From: Chryseobacterium sp. ON_d1
GTDB taxonomy: Bacteria > Bacteroidota > Bacteroidia > Flavobacteriales > Weeksellaceae
Assembly: GCF_006829085.1 (NCBI RefSeq)
Contig: NZ_BJTC01000021.1
Location: 1-61,368, forward strand
Direction: 5' to 3'
DNA length: 61,368 bases
Under the pieces are notes generated by a model. That model was not told the origin of the DNA, ran no database searches, and saw only the letters and a list, made by a program, of their open reading frames with translations. Position numbers and translations under genes: made by a program. This document shows positions 48,022 to 56,456 of the stretch, piece after piece; positions within the stretch are counted from its first letter, which is position 1; the number at the start of each line of letters is the position of its first letter.

Positions 48022-50619
48022 TTAGAAGTTGAATGATAATGTTGCTGCCCAAGTAGTTCCGAAACCGAAATAAGCACGGTTACCTGTTGCAATACCATTG
48101 TACATCATACCTAGCTGTTCGTAGGTCTGATTTTTAGAGTTAAGAGTTTTTCCATCAGCCAGATATTTTGGCTTATCATCAGCAAATACACTTGTAGCAG
48201 AGTCAGAGATGTAAACTTTATCAAACAAGTTGTAAACGTTAGCTCCGATTGTGAAATACTGAGCTTCATTTTGTAATCTGATTTTGTAAGAGAATCCTAC
48301 ATCGAATAAGTTGAAATCAGGCAATTTCAATACTCCTCTTTCCTGAGCTGAAATATTTGTGAACGTTCCAGCGTCAATAGTAGAGTAAAGTTTACCTACA
48401 TATCTCCAGGTTCCGAAGATATTAAGATCTTTTACCGGCTTTACAGTAAGTCCTAATGATGCAGTCATCTGAGGGATACTGTTATTGCTTGAACCTCCTA
48501 CTTTTACTTTATCTAAATATAGTTCGCTTCCTGCTGAACCAGCTAAAGTAACAGGATTATTGTTATCATCAAAAGAAGCTACACTAGCATTTCCTTTGTA
48601 ATAGTAATCTCCCCAAGAGAACATACCCTGAACTTCCAAGAAACGGTTAGGTCTGTATACTCCATCAAATTCTACTCCCTGGTGAACCTCAGTAATACCA
48701 TTGATTTCAGAATAACCTGTAGTCGTGGAACCGTCTGCTAAAGTGAAAGTCTGACCTGTTTTTCTTAACCATCTGTCTTTCCACTGTGTTCTGTATACGT
48801 TAACATTTGCCGTGAATTTTGCTGATCTGAATCCATAACCAATTTCAGCAGAAGAAATCTTCTCGTTAGTCAGATATGGGTTAATAAGCTGCTGGTTACT
48901 TGGATAAACAGTGTTTAGGAAAGGCTGCTTGCTATAATAGCCAATGTTGGCAAAAACGTTATGTTGCTCATTGATATTATAATTAGCACCCCCTTTAATA
49001 TTATATCCGAAAATGTTTTTAAATCCTGTTTTCGTATTTACTGTCTGACCTTTTAATGTGCTTCCGTCTACTACATAGTTATCAATTCTTTGGTAACCCT
49101 GATTAGATACAGAACCTTGTAAGAATGCAGATAAATTATCTTTGGTATATTCTACTTGCGCAAATCCACTGTACCAAAGTACTTCTCCGTCATTGCTATA
49201 TCCTACCTGATCTTCAGCTGGAGCTAATTTTCCTCCGAAAGGATTCCAGGTAAGTTTTTTATAATCATAAAGAGTATTTACAATTCTTGGAGCAGGTAAG
49301 TTTTTGTTCGCATTATCCTTGTATCCTGCAGCTCCATAAAGATCTGTAAGGACCTGATAGTGATAACCGTAGTAATATCTGTCATCTGTACCTACTGAGA
49401 AGTTCCAGTTGTCATTAATTTTATGTTGGAAGTTAGCCAAGATACCATACCAGTTGTGAGAGTTGATATTGGATCTACGAACTAATGTACTTCCAGCACC
49501 TGCGGTATTTAAATTAACGGCTGCGTTAGCTGCAAAAATAGCATCATAGTTGAAGTGACCTGCTGCATCATAGAAGTCAGTCATTCCCTTTCCTCCAACT
49601 TTACCTAAGTCACCTGTTCCTCCACCTCTACCATTAGACATGTATAAAACTGTACTTAGCTTAGATTTTTCACTCATTGTCCAGTCCCAGTTTAGCATCA
49701 TTACCGGTTTAGCATAGTAGTTTGATCTGTTTGCTAAAGCAACTTTATTTCCGTTGGCATCAGTATAGTAACCATAATCTGAATTATATCTTCTATAAGG
49801 ATTTCCATCGTGGTCAGGATTATAATTGATATAGTTTTGGATTGTTGGAGCAAAAGTTCTCTGATCATGCCACTGAGGAGCAGAGGTTATTGTAAACTGT
49901 AAGTTATGTTTTTTATTGATTTCATAACCTAATGCAAAGAAATATGCATAAGATTCATAATCAGTATTTTCAATATAAGTACCTCCGGCTTGTCTGCTCA
50001 TCAAGAATGACGCAGATACACCATCTTTAGATTTACCAGTGTTGTAAGAGAAAGACGTTTTTAAATAATCGTTGTTACCAACACCTAATCTGATTACCCC
50101 TCCTTTTTTCATATCAGCAGAACGGGTAAGGAAGTTTACTGTTCCTCCTACAGAAGCAATAGCCAATTTAGAAGAACCTAGACCTCTCTGAACTTGTAAT
50201 GTACTTGTTACATCAGATAGCCCAGTCCAGTTTGAGAAATAAACAGCACCACCTTCCATATCGTTTACAGGCATACCGTTTACCATTACAGCGATGTTTC
50301 TTGATTCAAAACCTCTGATTGTAAGGCCTCCATCACCAAAACCACCTCCGGATTTTGTAGCGTAAACAGATGGAGTAGTGTTCAAAATCTCAGGCAGTTC
50401 CTGGTTACCTAATCTTTCTGCAAGTTGTGCTGCCTTAATAGTAGATGCAGCAACAGGTGTCTTTCTATCTTTAGCGATATCCGTAACACCTCTTAAGATT
50501 ACCTCTTCAATATCTTTGGACTTTGCCTGGGCAGTGTCCTGAACTTGTTGAGCGTAATAAACACTAGCTGTAGATAATGTAATAACCGCAGTTAGTATTG
50601 ATTTGTTGATTAATTTCAT
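48022..50619 (-). CDS. TonB-dependent receptor (865 aa)
   Basis: Predicted outer-membrane active transporter. A signal peptide covers about 1-22 (STASVYYAQ). There is no CarboxypepD_reg or HMA domain. The plug (about 38-175) has EEVILRGVTDIAKDR, LRGxxxTDIA being unusual, and GLTIRGFESRNIAVMVNG and GPxxxxxG-like GLGSSKLAIASVGGTVNF. The beta-barrel carries long Gly/Tyr/Asn-rich loops and ends in Phe (AATLSFNF). The substrate is unknown: no SusD partner or biosynthesis gene is adjacent. It sits between two strong hairpins and is monocistronic. Confidence 0.9.
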   Translation of the reverse strand: MKLINKSILTAVITLSTASVYYAQQVQDTAQAKSKDIEEVILRGVTDIAKDRKTPVAASTIKAAQLAERLGNQELPEILNTTPSVYATKSGGGFGDGGLTIRGFESRNIAVMVNGMPVNDMEGGAVYFSNWTGLSDVTSTLQVQRGLGSSKLAIASVGGTVNFLTRSADMKKGGVIRLGVGNNDYLKTSFSYNTGKSKDGVSASFLMSRQAGGTYIENTDYESYAYFFALGYEINKKHNLQFTITSAPQWHDQRTFAPTIQNYINYNPDHDGNPYRRYNSDYGYYTDANGNKVALANRSNYYAKPVMMLNWDWTMSEKSKLSTVLYMSNGRGGGTGDLGKVGGKGMTDFYDAAGHFNYDAIFAANAAVNLNTAGAGSTLVRRSNINSHNWYGILANFQHKINDNWNFSVGTDDRYYYGYHYQVLTDLYGAAGYKDNANKNLPAPRIVNTLYDYKKLTWNPFGGKLAPAEDQVGYSNDGEVLWYSGFAQVEYTKDNLSAFLQGSVSNQGYQRIDNYVVDGSTLKGQTVNTKTGFKNIFGYNIKGGANYNINEQHNVFANIGYYSKQPFLNTVYPSNQQLINPYLTNEKISSAEIGYGFRSAKFTANVNVYRTQWKDRWLRKTGQTFTLADGSTTTGYSEINGITEVHQGVEFDGVYRPNRFLEVQGMFSWGDYYYKGNASVASFDDNNNPVTLAGSAGSELYLDKVKVGGSSNNSIPQMTASLGLTVKPVKDLNIFGTWRYVGKLYSTIDAGTFTNISAQERGVLKLPDFNLFDVGFSYKIRLQNEAQYFTIGANVYNLFDKVYISDSATSVFADDKPKYLADGKTLNSKNQTYEQLGMMYNGIATGNRAYFGFGTTWAATLSFNF

Positions 50620-50782
50620 AATCGTTAGTAATAATTAGATTTAATTTTCTGCAAAATTCGCAAAATAAAATTTAACTATTATTAACTCAATGTTAATTTT
50701 TAATCAGTCTTAATAATGTTAATGTGTTAAAAATCAGTATTATCGCTAAAAATTGAATTTTTGTATGAAAAAAGTCATGTTA

Positions 50783-50825
50783 TTGAATTTTTAACAAAGG
50801 GGGTGTGTTTTTGTTAAAAATTCAA
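50783..50825. terminator. Very stable hairpin after nadC
   Basis: 16-bp perfect arms (TTGAATTTTTAACAAA and complement) with an 11-nt GT-rich loop, directly after the nadC stop. There is no T run beyond the stem, so it may terminate, protect the mRNA end, or both. Confidence 0.6.
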
Positions 50826-50827
50826 CG

Positions 50828-51688
50828 CTATTTCACTGCTTTGAGACTCAAATCTATATTCTCAGCGGAGTGCGTAAGAGCCCCTACAGAGATGTAAGTA
50901 ACGCCTGTTGCTGCAATTTCTTTCAGCATATCACGGGTAATCCCACCTGATGCTTCAGACTCACATGAACCGTTGATCATTTTTACAGCTTCCTTCATCG
51001 TCTTTACATCCATGTTGTCAAGCATAATTCTGTCAACCTTAGCGTTGATGGCTTCCTGTACTTCTTCAAGATTTCTTGTTTCAACCTCTATTTTTAACTT
51101 TTTCTTATTCTTTTTAACGTAATCCTTGGCCATTGCTACAGCATTGGTGATACTTCCGTTGTAATCAATGTGATTGTCCTTCAGCATAATCATGTCATAA
51201 AGACCATATCTGTGATTGGTTCCGCCACCAATAGCTACTGCCCATTTTTCACACATTCTGAAGTTGGGAGTAGTTTTTCTGGTATCTAAAAGTTTAGTTT
51301 TTGTACCTACCAGTCTTGAGTCCCAATCGTGGGTAAGCGTAGCGATACCGCTCATTCTCTGCATACAGTTAAGAACAAATCTTTCAGTAGAGAGGATAGA
51401 TCTGGCGCTTCCGGTTACAATAAGAGCTACATCGCCGACTTTACAGGGAGTTCCGTCTTTAATAAAAACTTCAACTTTTAGGTTTTTGTCAAAAGTGTTG
51501 AAAATGATTTCTGCCAGCTCAACACCTGCAAGAATACAGTTCTGTTTTACCAAAAGTTTTGCACTTTGTATAAGATCCTGCGGAATGGTAGAAAGGGTAG
51601 AGTGATCACCATCCTGAATATCTTCTTCAAGAGCACTTTTTATAAATGTCTTTAATGCTTTGTCTGTTACGTATGCTGGTCTTTTCAT
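50828..51688 (-). CDS. nadC: Nicotinate-nucleotide diphosphorylase (carboxylating)
   Basis: 286 aa. Quinolinate phosphoribosyltransferase motifs: EDIQDGDHST, FVLNCMQRMSGIAT, LDTRKTTPNFRMCEKWAVAIGGG (in part), HRYGLYDMIMLKDNH and IEVETRNLEEV. It makes nicotinic acid mononucleotide from quinolinate and PRPP. nadB lies 12 nt upstream on the same strand, so they form an operon for NAD synthesis from aspartate. nadA is not in this window. Confidence 0.95.
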   Translation of the reverse strand: MKRPAYVTDKALKTFIKSALEEDIQDGDHSTLSTIPQDLIQSAKLLVKQNCILAGVELAEIIFNTFDKNLKVEVFIKDGTPCKVGDVALIVTGSARSILSTERFVLNCMQRMSGIATLTHDWDSRLVGTKTKLLDTRKTTPNFRMCEKWAVAIGGGTNHRYGLYDMIMLKDNHIDYNGSITNAVAMAKDYVKKNKKKLKIEVETRNLEEVQEAINAKVDRIMLDNMDVKTMKEAVKMINGSCESEASGGITRDMLKEIAATGVTYISVGALTHSAENIDLSLKAVK

Positions 51689-51700
51689 TATTTTTTGCTT

Positions 51701-53272
51701 TTAAGCTAGATCTTTATTATAGAATGCTCCCTTATTCTCCTTCATTTCCATGGATTGGGTAATGATAAGGTGGGCAACAGTTGTTAAGTTTCTTAATTCT
51801 GACAATTGCGGGGAAAGAATAGAGTAATGGTATATTTCATCAACGGCAGCAGCAATCTCCTGATGTTTTTGCAGGGCCATATTCAGACGTCGGTTGCTCC
51901 TTACAATACCTACCAGATCGCTCATCATCTCCTGGAGCTGTTTTCTCAGATAGCTGATAATGACCATTTCATCCATGATTTTCATTCCTTCTTCATCCCA
52001 CTCAGGAACGGCCTTCAGATCATCGAAGTTGAAATTGTTTTCATTCAGAAGGTCTACGGTTTTCATGGCAGCATTGTGTCCAAAAACCAATCCCTCAAGG
52101 AGCGAATTGGATGCAAGTCTGTTGGCACCATGCAGTCCTGAGTTGGTACATTCTCCCACAGCAAAAAGATTTCTGATGGAAGATTGCCCGTCCCTGTCTA
52201 CTTCGATACCTCCCATTAAATAGTGGCAGGCAGGTACAACGGGAATCAGTTGGGTAAAAGGATCAATGCCCTCATCTTTACATTTTTTATAAATATTGGG
52301 GAAATGCTCCAGGAATTTTTCATGGTTCATTTCCTTGCAGTCTAGTCCAACAAATTCGTCTCCGGTAATTTTCATTTCAGCGTCGATGGCTCTTGCAACG
52401 ATGTCTCTGGAAGCTAATTCTTCGCGTTCATCATATTTGTACATGAATTTTTCGCCCCTTTTGGTTCTTAGTTTTGCTCCGTCTCCACGAACGGCTTCTG
52501 ATATTAAAAACAGCATTCCGTCCATTTTGCTGTATAAAGCTGTTGGGTGGAACTGGTAATACTGCATATTGGAAACCTTACCTTTTGCGCGGGCAACGAA
52601 AGCAATTCCGTCTCCTGTGGCAATCGTAGGGTTGGTTGTGTTTTTATAAACATGTCCGGCACCTCCCGTGGCCACCAGTGTTATTTTGGAAGTGATCTTT
52701 TTGATGGTTTTGGATTTTTCATCCAGAATGTAGGCACCATAGCAATGGATATCTCCCTCGTTGAGTTCTTTTCCCGGAACATGGTGCTGTGTGATGATAT
52801 CAATGACATAATGATGATCAAGAATTTCTATATTCGGGCTGTTATTGGCTGTTTCCAAAAGAGCTCTTTCAATTTCAAAACCTGTGATATCTTTATGATG
52901 GACGATTCTGTTTTCAGTATGGCCTCCTTCTCTCCCTAAAGCGAATTTACCATTCTTCATATCAAACTGTGCGCCCCATTCTACAATTTCATTGAATCTT
53001 GCAGGTGCTTCTCTTACCACCATTTCTACGACATCACGTTTATTTTCTCCGTCGCCGGCACGCATGGTGTCATCGATATGTTTTTGAAAATTGTCATTCT
53101 GAAAATCTGTAACGACAGCGAGGCCGCCCTGTGCATACTTGGTGTTGCTTTCGTCTTCGTCAGATTTGGTTACAATAATGATTTTGGCATCAGGGAGCTG
53201 TTCAGAAACTTTAATGGCATAGGAAAGTCCGGAAATACCGGAACCGATTACTAATACATCCGCTTTTATCAT
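51701..53272 (-). CDS. nadB: L-aspartate oxidase
   Basis: 523 aa. FAD-binding GSGISGLSYA (9-18), then KYAQGGLAVV, REGGHTENRIVHHKDITG, QFHPTALYS, and a GVEVDxxGxSSxxxLYAxGE-type motif (MGGIEVDRDGQSSIRNLFAVGECTNSG in part). It oxidises aspartate to iminoaspartate, the first step of quinolinate synthesis. It precedes nadC by 12 nt and follows a nitroreductase-family gene by 31 nt; the three may share a transcript. Confidence 0.95.
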   Translation of the reverse strand: MIKADVLVIGSGISGLSYAIKVSEQLPDAKIIIVTKSDEDESNTKYAQGGLAVVTDFQNDNFQKHIDDTMRAGDGENKRDVVEMVVREAPARFNEIVEWGAQFDMKNGKFALGREGGHTENRIVHHKDITGFEIERALLETANNSPNIEILDHHYVIDIITQHHVPGKELNEGDIHCYGAYILDEKSKTIKKITSKITLVATGGAGHVYKNTTNPTIATGDGIAFVARAKGKVSNMQYYQFHPTALYSKMDGMLFLISEAVRGDGAKLRTKRGEKFMYKYDEREELASRDIVARAIDAEMKITGDEFVGLDCKEMNHEKFLEHFPNIYKKCKDEGIDPFTQLIPVVPACHYLMGGIEVDRDGQSSIRNLFAVGECTNSGLHGANRLASNSLLEGLVFGHNAAMKTVDLLNENNFNFDDLKAVPEWDEEGMKIMDEMVIISYLRKQLQEMMSDLVGIVRSNRRLNMALQKHQEIAAAVDEIYHYSILSPQLSELRNLTTVAHLIITQSMEMKENKGAFYNKDLA

Positions 53273-53303
53273 ATGCTGGCTTTAGGTACAATCGTTTAAA
53301 ATA

Positions 53304-53930
53304 TTAAATAAATTTAAACAATTTTTCGTTTGGTTTTCTTACTTTTTTCATGTGCTGGAAATGGTCTTCTTCAGAACGGTAGCCTAAAGCGAGGGTAACG
53401 GTTACTTTTTCTGTTTCAGGATTGATATTCAGAATATTTTCTATAAGGTCCTGACGGAAACCCTCCATAGGGCAGGAGTCTATATTTTCAATAGCAGCGG
53501 CGTACATAAGATTAGCCAATACTATATAGGACTGTTTTTCTGCCCAGTTGAAAATTTCATCATGTGTTTTTTGGTTGATGTGCTGATTAATGCTGTTTCT
53601 GAATGGATCCAGTTTTTCAATGGGGGTGTTCCGTACTTCAGAAATATGATTAAAATAGCCACGGATATAGTTCTCTTCAATAACTTTTTTTGAAATAATA
53701 ACAATAAGATGAGAACAGGTGGAAATTTGCGATGGATTATAGAAAGCCGGGATCAGTTTCTGCTTCATCTCCTCACTCTCAACAACGATCATCTTATAGG
53801 GTTGAAGCCCAAGCGAACTGGCAGACAGCTTCCCTGACTCAAGAATGTTGTGAAGAGTTTCCTGAGGAATAATCTGATGATTGAATTTTTTTACAGAATA
53901 TCTTCTGCTTAAAGCTTCCAAATAATTCAT
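53304..53930 (-). CDS. Nitroreductase-family NAD(P)H-dependent oxidoreductase
   Basis: 208 aa. FMN-binding nitroreductase fold with RRYSVKKFN (9-17), SGKLSASSLGLQPYKMIVVES and the end DHFQHMKKVRKPNEKLFKFI. It reduces nitro compounds, quinones or similar with NAD(P)H; the physiological substrate is unknown. It lies 31 nt before nadB and may supply the transcript start for nadB-nadC. Its -7 box ends 4 nt before the ATG. Confidence 0.9.
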   Translation of the reverse strand: MNYLEALSRRYSVKKFNHQIIPQETLHNILESGKLSASSLGLQPYKMIVVESEEMKQKLIPAFYNPSQISTCSHLIVIISKKVIEENYIRGYFNHISEVRNTPIEKLDPFRNSINQHINQKTHDEIFNWAEKQSYIVLANLMYAAAIENIDSCPMEGFRQDLIENILNINPETEKVTVTLALGYRSEEDHFQHMKKVRKPNEKLFKFI

Positions 53931-53934
53931 ATGA

Positions 53935-53942
53935 CAAATTTA
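53935..53942 (-). promoter_or_regulatory. -7 box (TAAATTTG) of the nitroreductase-nadB-nadC unit
   Basis: An exact TAnnTTTG on the minus strand ending 4 nt before the ATG at 53930; leaderless transcription is implied. Confidence 0.55.
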
Positions 53943-54000
53943 AGAATTGAATATGAATAAAGCGTCTTTTAAATGAAATATCTCCTCCCTGTAAATGCAA

Positions 54001-54031
54001 AAAATCACCCCGGTCAGCGGGGTGATTTTTT
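54001..54031. terminator. Terminator downstream of the first T9SS paralog
   Basis: A 12-bp GC-rich stem AAAATCACCCCG / CGGGGTGATTTT with a 5-nt loop, A/T flanks on each side. Its left arm matches 61117-61132 beside the right-hand IS. Confidence 0.92.
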
Positions 54032-54051
54032 TGATGGGAAGGAAAGTGTAA

Positions 54052-56310
54052 TTATTCTCTGTTTTTTACAACAATCCATCCTGAGAATTTTATCGGAGTA
54101 CTGTTTTTATTATTTTCATTCCATGAAATAGAATACCAATAATTTCCGGTAGGAACTTTTTTGCTTCCATTAGTGGTTCCTGCCCATTTGTAACCGTTGG
54201 TTTTGTCTGCCTGGAACATTTTGTAACCATACCTGTCGAAAATAGCGATCTCCAGATTCTGTTTATTGGCCAGCGCCGAATAATCAACAAAATCATTAAT
54301 ACCATCATCATTTGGTGTGATAATATTGATCAGATTAGGAACGGTAATATTAACTTCAACAGGAATACAATTGTAGCCGTCTCTTACGTATACCTTAGCT
54401 TCTCCTCTGGCAATATTGGTGAAAACATTGGTATCCTGCCAGTTGATATTATCCATTGAATACTGATATGGAGGAGTCCCCCCGTTGGCATATACTGTCA
54501 CGGTACTTCCGGAGATATCAATGGTGGTGATAACCGGATTGTCAGAAGGGTATACGGTTACTTTTTGTGTTGCAATACAGTCTCCGGTTTTAAGTTTTAC
54601 CCAATAGGTTCCTACTCCTACATTCTTGATAGATTGGGTTGTAGCACCGGTGCTCCATTCGTAGCTTTTGAAACCGGCTCCTGCATCTAATGTTGTTGTG
54701 TTTTCAATACAGATGGTCTGATCGTGGAGAGTTCTTGAAAAAACAGGAGGGATTACAGTTAATGTAACTTTAGCAATAGAGTAACATCCGTCTGCACTGA
54801 ATACTTTAATATAAGCGACTCCATTAGGAGCGATGTAGGCTGCCGGAGTAGAGATTGCGTTAGTTCCACTGATCGCGTCAGTCAATGATGGGTAATATTC
54901 TTTTGTAAGCCCGCCTTGAGAAACAATAGCTCCTAAAAGATTAAAGGATGCCGTAGAAGGATTGGCTTCAATAAAACAGGATTTTATTTCAGTATCATTT
55001 ACCACTACGACAGGATAAATGTTCAGCGTAATTTTCGCTGTGCTTACACAACCCTGAGGGGTCGTTACCTTTACATATATGGTTGCAGCAGCAGATACAT
55101 ATGCAGAAGGGTTGGTAATCTGGTTTGTACCATTGTTCATGTCGTATAAGGTAGGATAGAATTCTTTGGTAGCCCCCGTGACGGTTGTCACAGCAGCCGT
55201 GTTAAGATCAAAGGTTGCAGTCCCTGCATTGTTGTTATTACATCCGCTAAGGGTTGCATCTGTTGCCGCAAACGGAGTAGGATTGAGCTGAATGATGCCG
55301 TCGCCATTATCACAAAGAGTAGAAGAGGGATCTTTGACAACCACTTTAATTGTTGTATTTCCCGAATATTGAAAACTTGAAGGGTTGGCGATAGGGGTAG
55401 AGCTTCCTAATAGATAATAGGTGAAAATATAATTTCCGGGATTATTGACAAATTGGGAATTATAAGAAGTGAGGTCTACCACGCCATTTCCGGTAGCTGG
55501 ATTGGTGCACACAAATGGAGTTATGGTATTGCTTAAGATCGGAACTTTGTCTACAAAGACTTTAGCATTTTTAATAGAGTGTCTTGCGCTGGCTCCCCCA
55601 GTTGCTGCAGAAAACCCGAAATAGCCTTGTGACATTCCCACTGCACCCCCTGAAGGAGCAAATGACTGATCTACGATAAGAACACCATTTATTCTTACTT
55701 TGATGATCCAGTTCGTAGGATTGGTAAGGTCTGTTTCTCCATTTACTTCAACGTGTCTGTAGGTGTCTCCTACAAATGGCTGGGTGGCATTAAGATCTGG
55801 AGAATGAAATGTACTTCCGGCAGTGTTGTTGAATTCGATATTATTACCTGCTGTATTATTGGTTCCGTAAAGGATATGAACTTTACTCATCTGACCTTCT
55901 GTGGTATTATTGAAAATATCAAAACCAACCATTAGTCCTGAAGCGTTAGCTGGAATACCTAGTCCTCCTCCTGATACGAATCCCGTAGGCGGATTGGCAA
56001 GATACCAGAACGTAAAGCCATCTCCTCTTCCATATTGTGTGGTTCCGTTTCCGTCAATTCTGAAATCAAATTCCACTTTCCATTTATCACAATAGCTCAA
56101 GGTGATCGGGGTGGATAGTTTTATAGCTCCGTATTTGCTGGTCTGATCAGTTGTCAGCCTTACAAAATCTCCGCTTACTACAGCATCGGAGACAAGATCC
56201 CAGCCTGTTGTATTTACAGGGTTTCCGGTGAGTTGATATGTTTGTGAAAATAACCTTCCCGGTAAGCATAGTAAGATAGTCAGTAAAAAAATGAGTATAT
56301 CTTTTTTCAT
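54052..56310 (-). CDS. T9SS type B secreted protein with lectin-like domain, paralog 1
   Basis: 752 aa. A signal peptide covers about 1-23. An L-type lectin-like beta-sandwich (about 24-250; GDGFTFWYLANPP, VGFDIFNN, YFGFSAATGG) is followed by several Ig-like repeats (about 255-640) with NTAAVTTVTGATKEFYPTL-type units. The C-terminal gliding-motility/T9SS type B sorting domain (about 660-752) reads ITPNDDGINDFVDYSA, AIFDRYGYKMF and YWYSISW. It is exported through the type IX system and probably anchored on or released from the surface. The second paralog of exactly equal length lies 146 bp upstream. Confidence 0.92.
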   Translation of the reverse strand: MKKDILIFLLTILLCLPGRLFSQTYQLTGNPVNTTGWDLVSDAVVSGDFVRLTTDQTSKYGAIKLSTPITLSYCDKWKVEFDFRIDGNGTTQYGRGDGFTFWYLANPPTGFVSGGGLGIPANASGLMVGFDIFNNTTEGQMSKVHILYGTNNTAGNNIEFNNTAGSTFHSPDLNATQPFVGDTYRHVEVNGETDLTNPTNWIIKVRINGVLIVDQSFAPSGGAVGMSQGYFGFSAATGGASARHSIKNAKVFVDKVPILSNTITPFVCTNPATGNGVVDLTSYNSQFVNNPGNYIFTYYLLGSSTPIANPSSFQYSGNTTIKVVVKDPSSTLCDNGDGIIQLNPTPFAATDATLSGCNNNNAGTATFDLNTAAVTTVTGATKEFYPTLYDMNNGTNQITNPSAYVSAAATIYVKVTTPQGCVSTAKITLNIYPVVVVNDTEIKSCFIEANPSTASFNLLGAIVSQGGLTKEYYPSLTDAISGTNAISTPAAYIAPNGVAYIKVFSADGCYSIAKVTLTVIPPVFSRTLHDQTICIENTTTLDAGAGFKSYEWSTGATTQSIKNVGVGTYWVKLKTGDCIATQKVTVYPSDNPVITTIDISGSTVTVYANGGTPPYQYSMDNINWQDTNVFTNIARGEAKVYVRDGYNCIPVEVNITVPNLINIITPNDDGINDFVDYSALANKQNLEIAIFDRYGYKMFQADKTNGYKWAGTTNGSKKVPTGNYWYSISWNENNKNSTPIKFSGWIVVKNRE

Positions 56311-56420
56311 AGTGGATGGATTATGATGTTATTTGTTCTTGGATATAAAATTGTTTTTTAGCCGTTAATTAATGACAACGCCATATTGCAGGGGGTCGGA
56401 CAGTAAAGGGTATTAATACC

Positions 56421-56446
56421 GAAACTACCCCAAAAGAGGTAGTTTC
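56421..56446 (-). terminator. Hairpin downstream of T9SS paralog 2
   Basis: 9-bp arms GAAACTACC / GGTAGTTTC, 10 nt after the stop, with no T run. A GGTATTAATACC palindrome lies beside it (56409-56420). Confidence 0.5.
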
Positions 56447-56456
56447 TGATATTAAA

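Noticed and set aside
51216..52939. Plus-strand ORFs opposite nadC and nadB
   Set aside because: Shadows of the conserved genes on the other strand.
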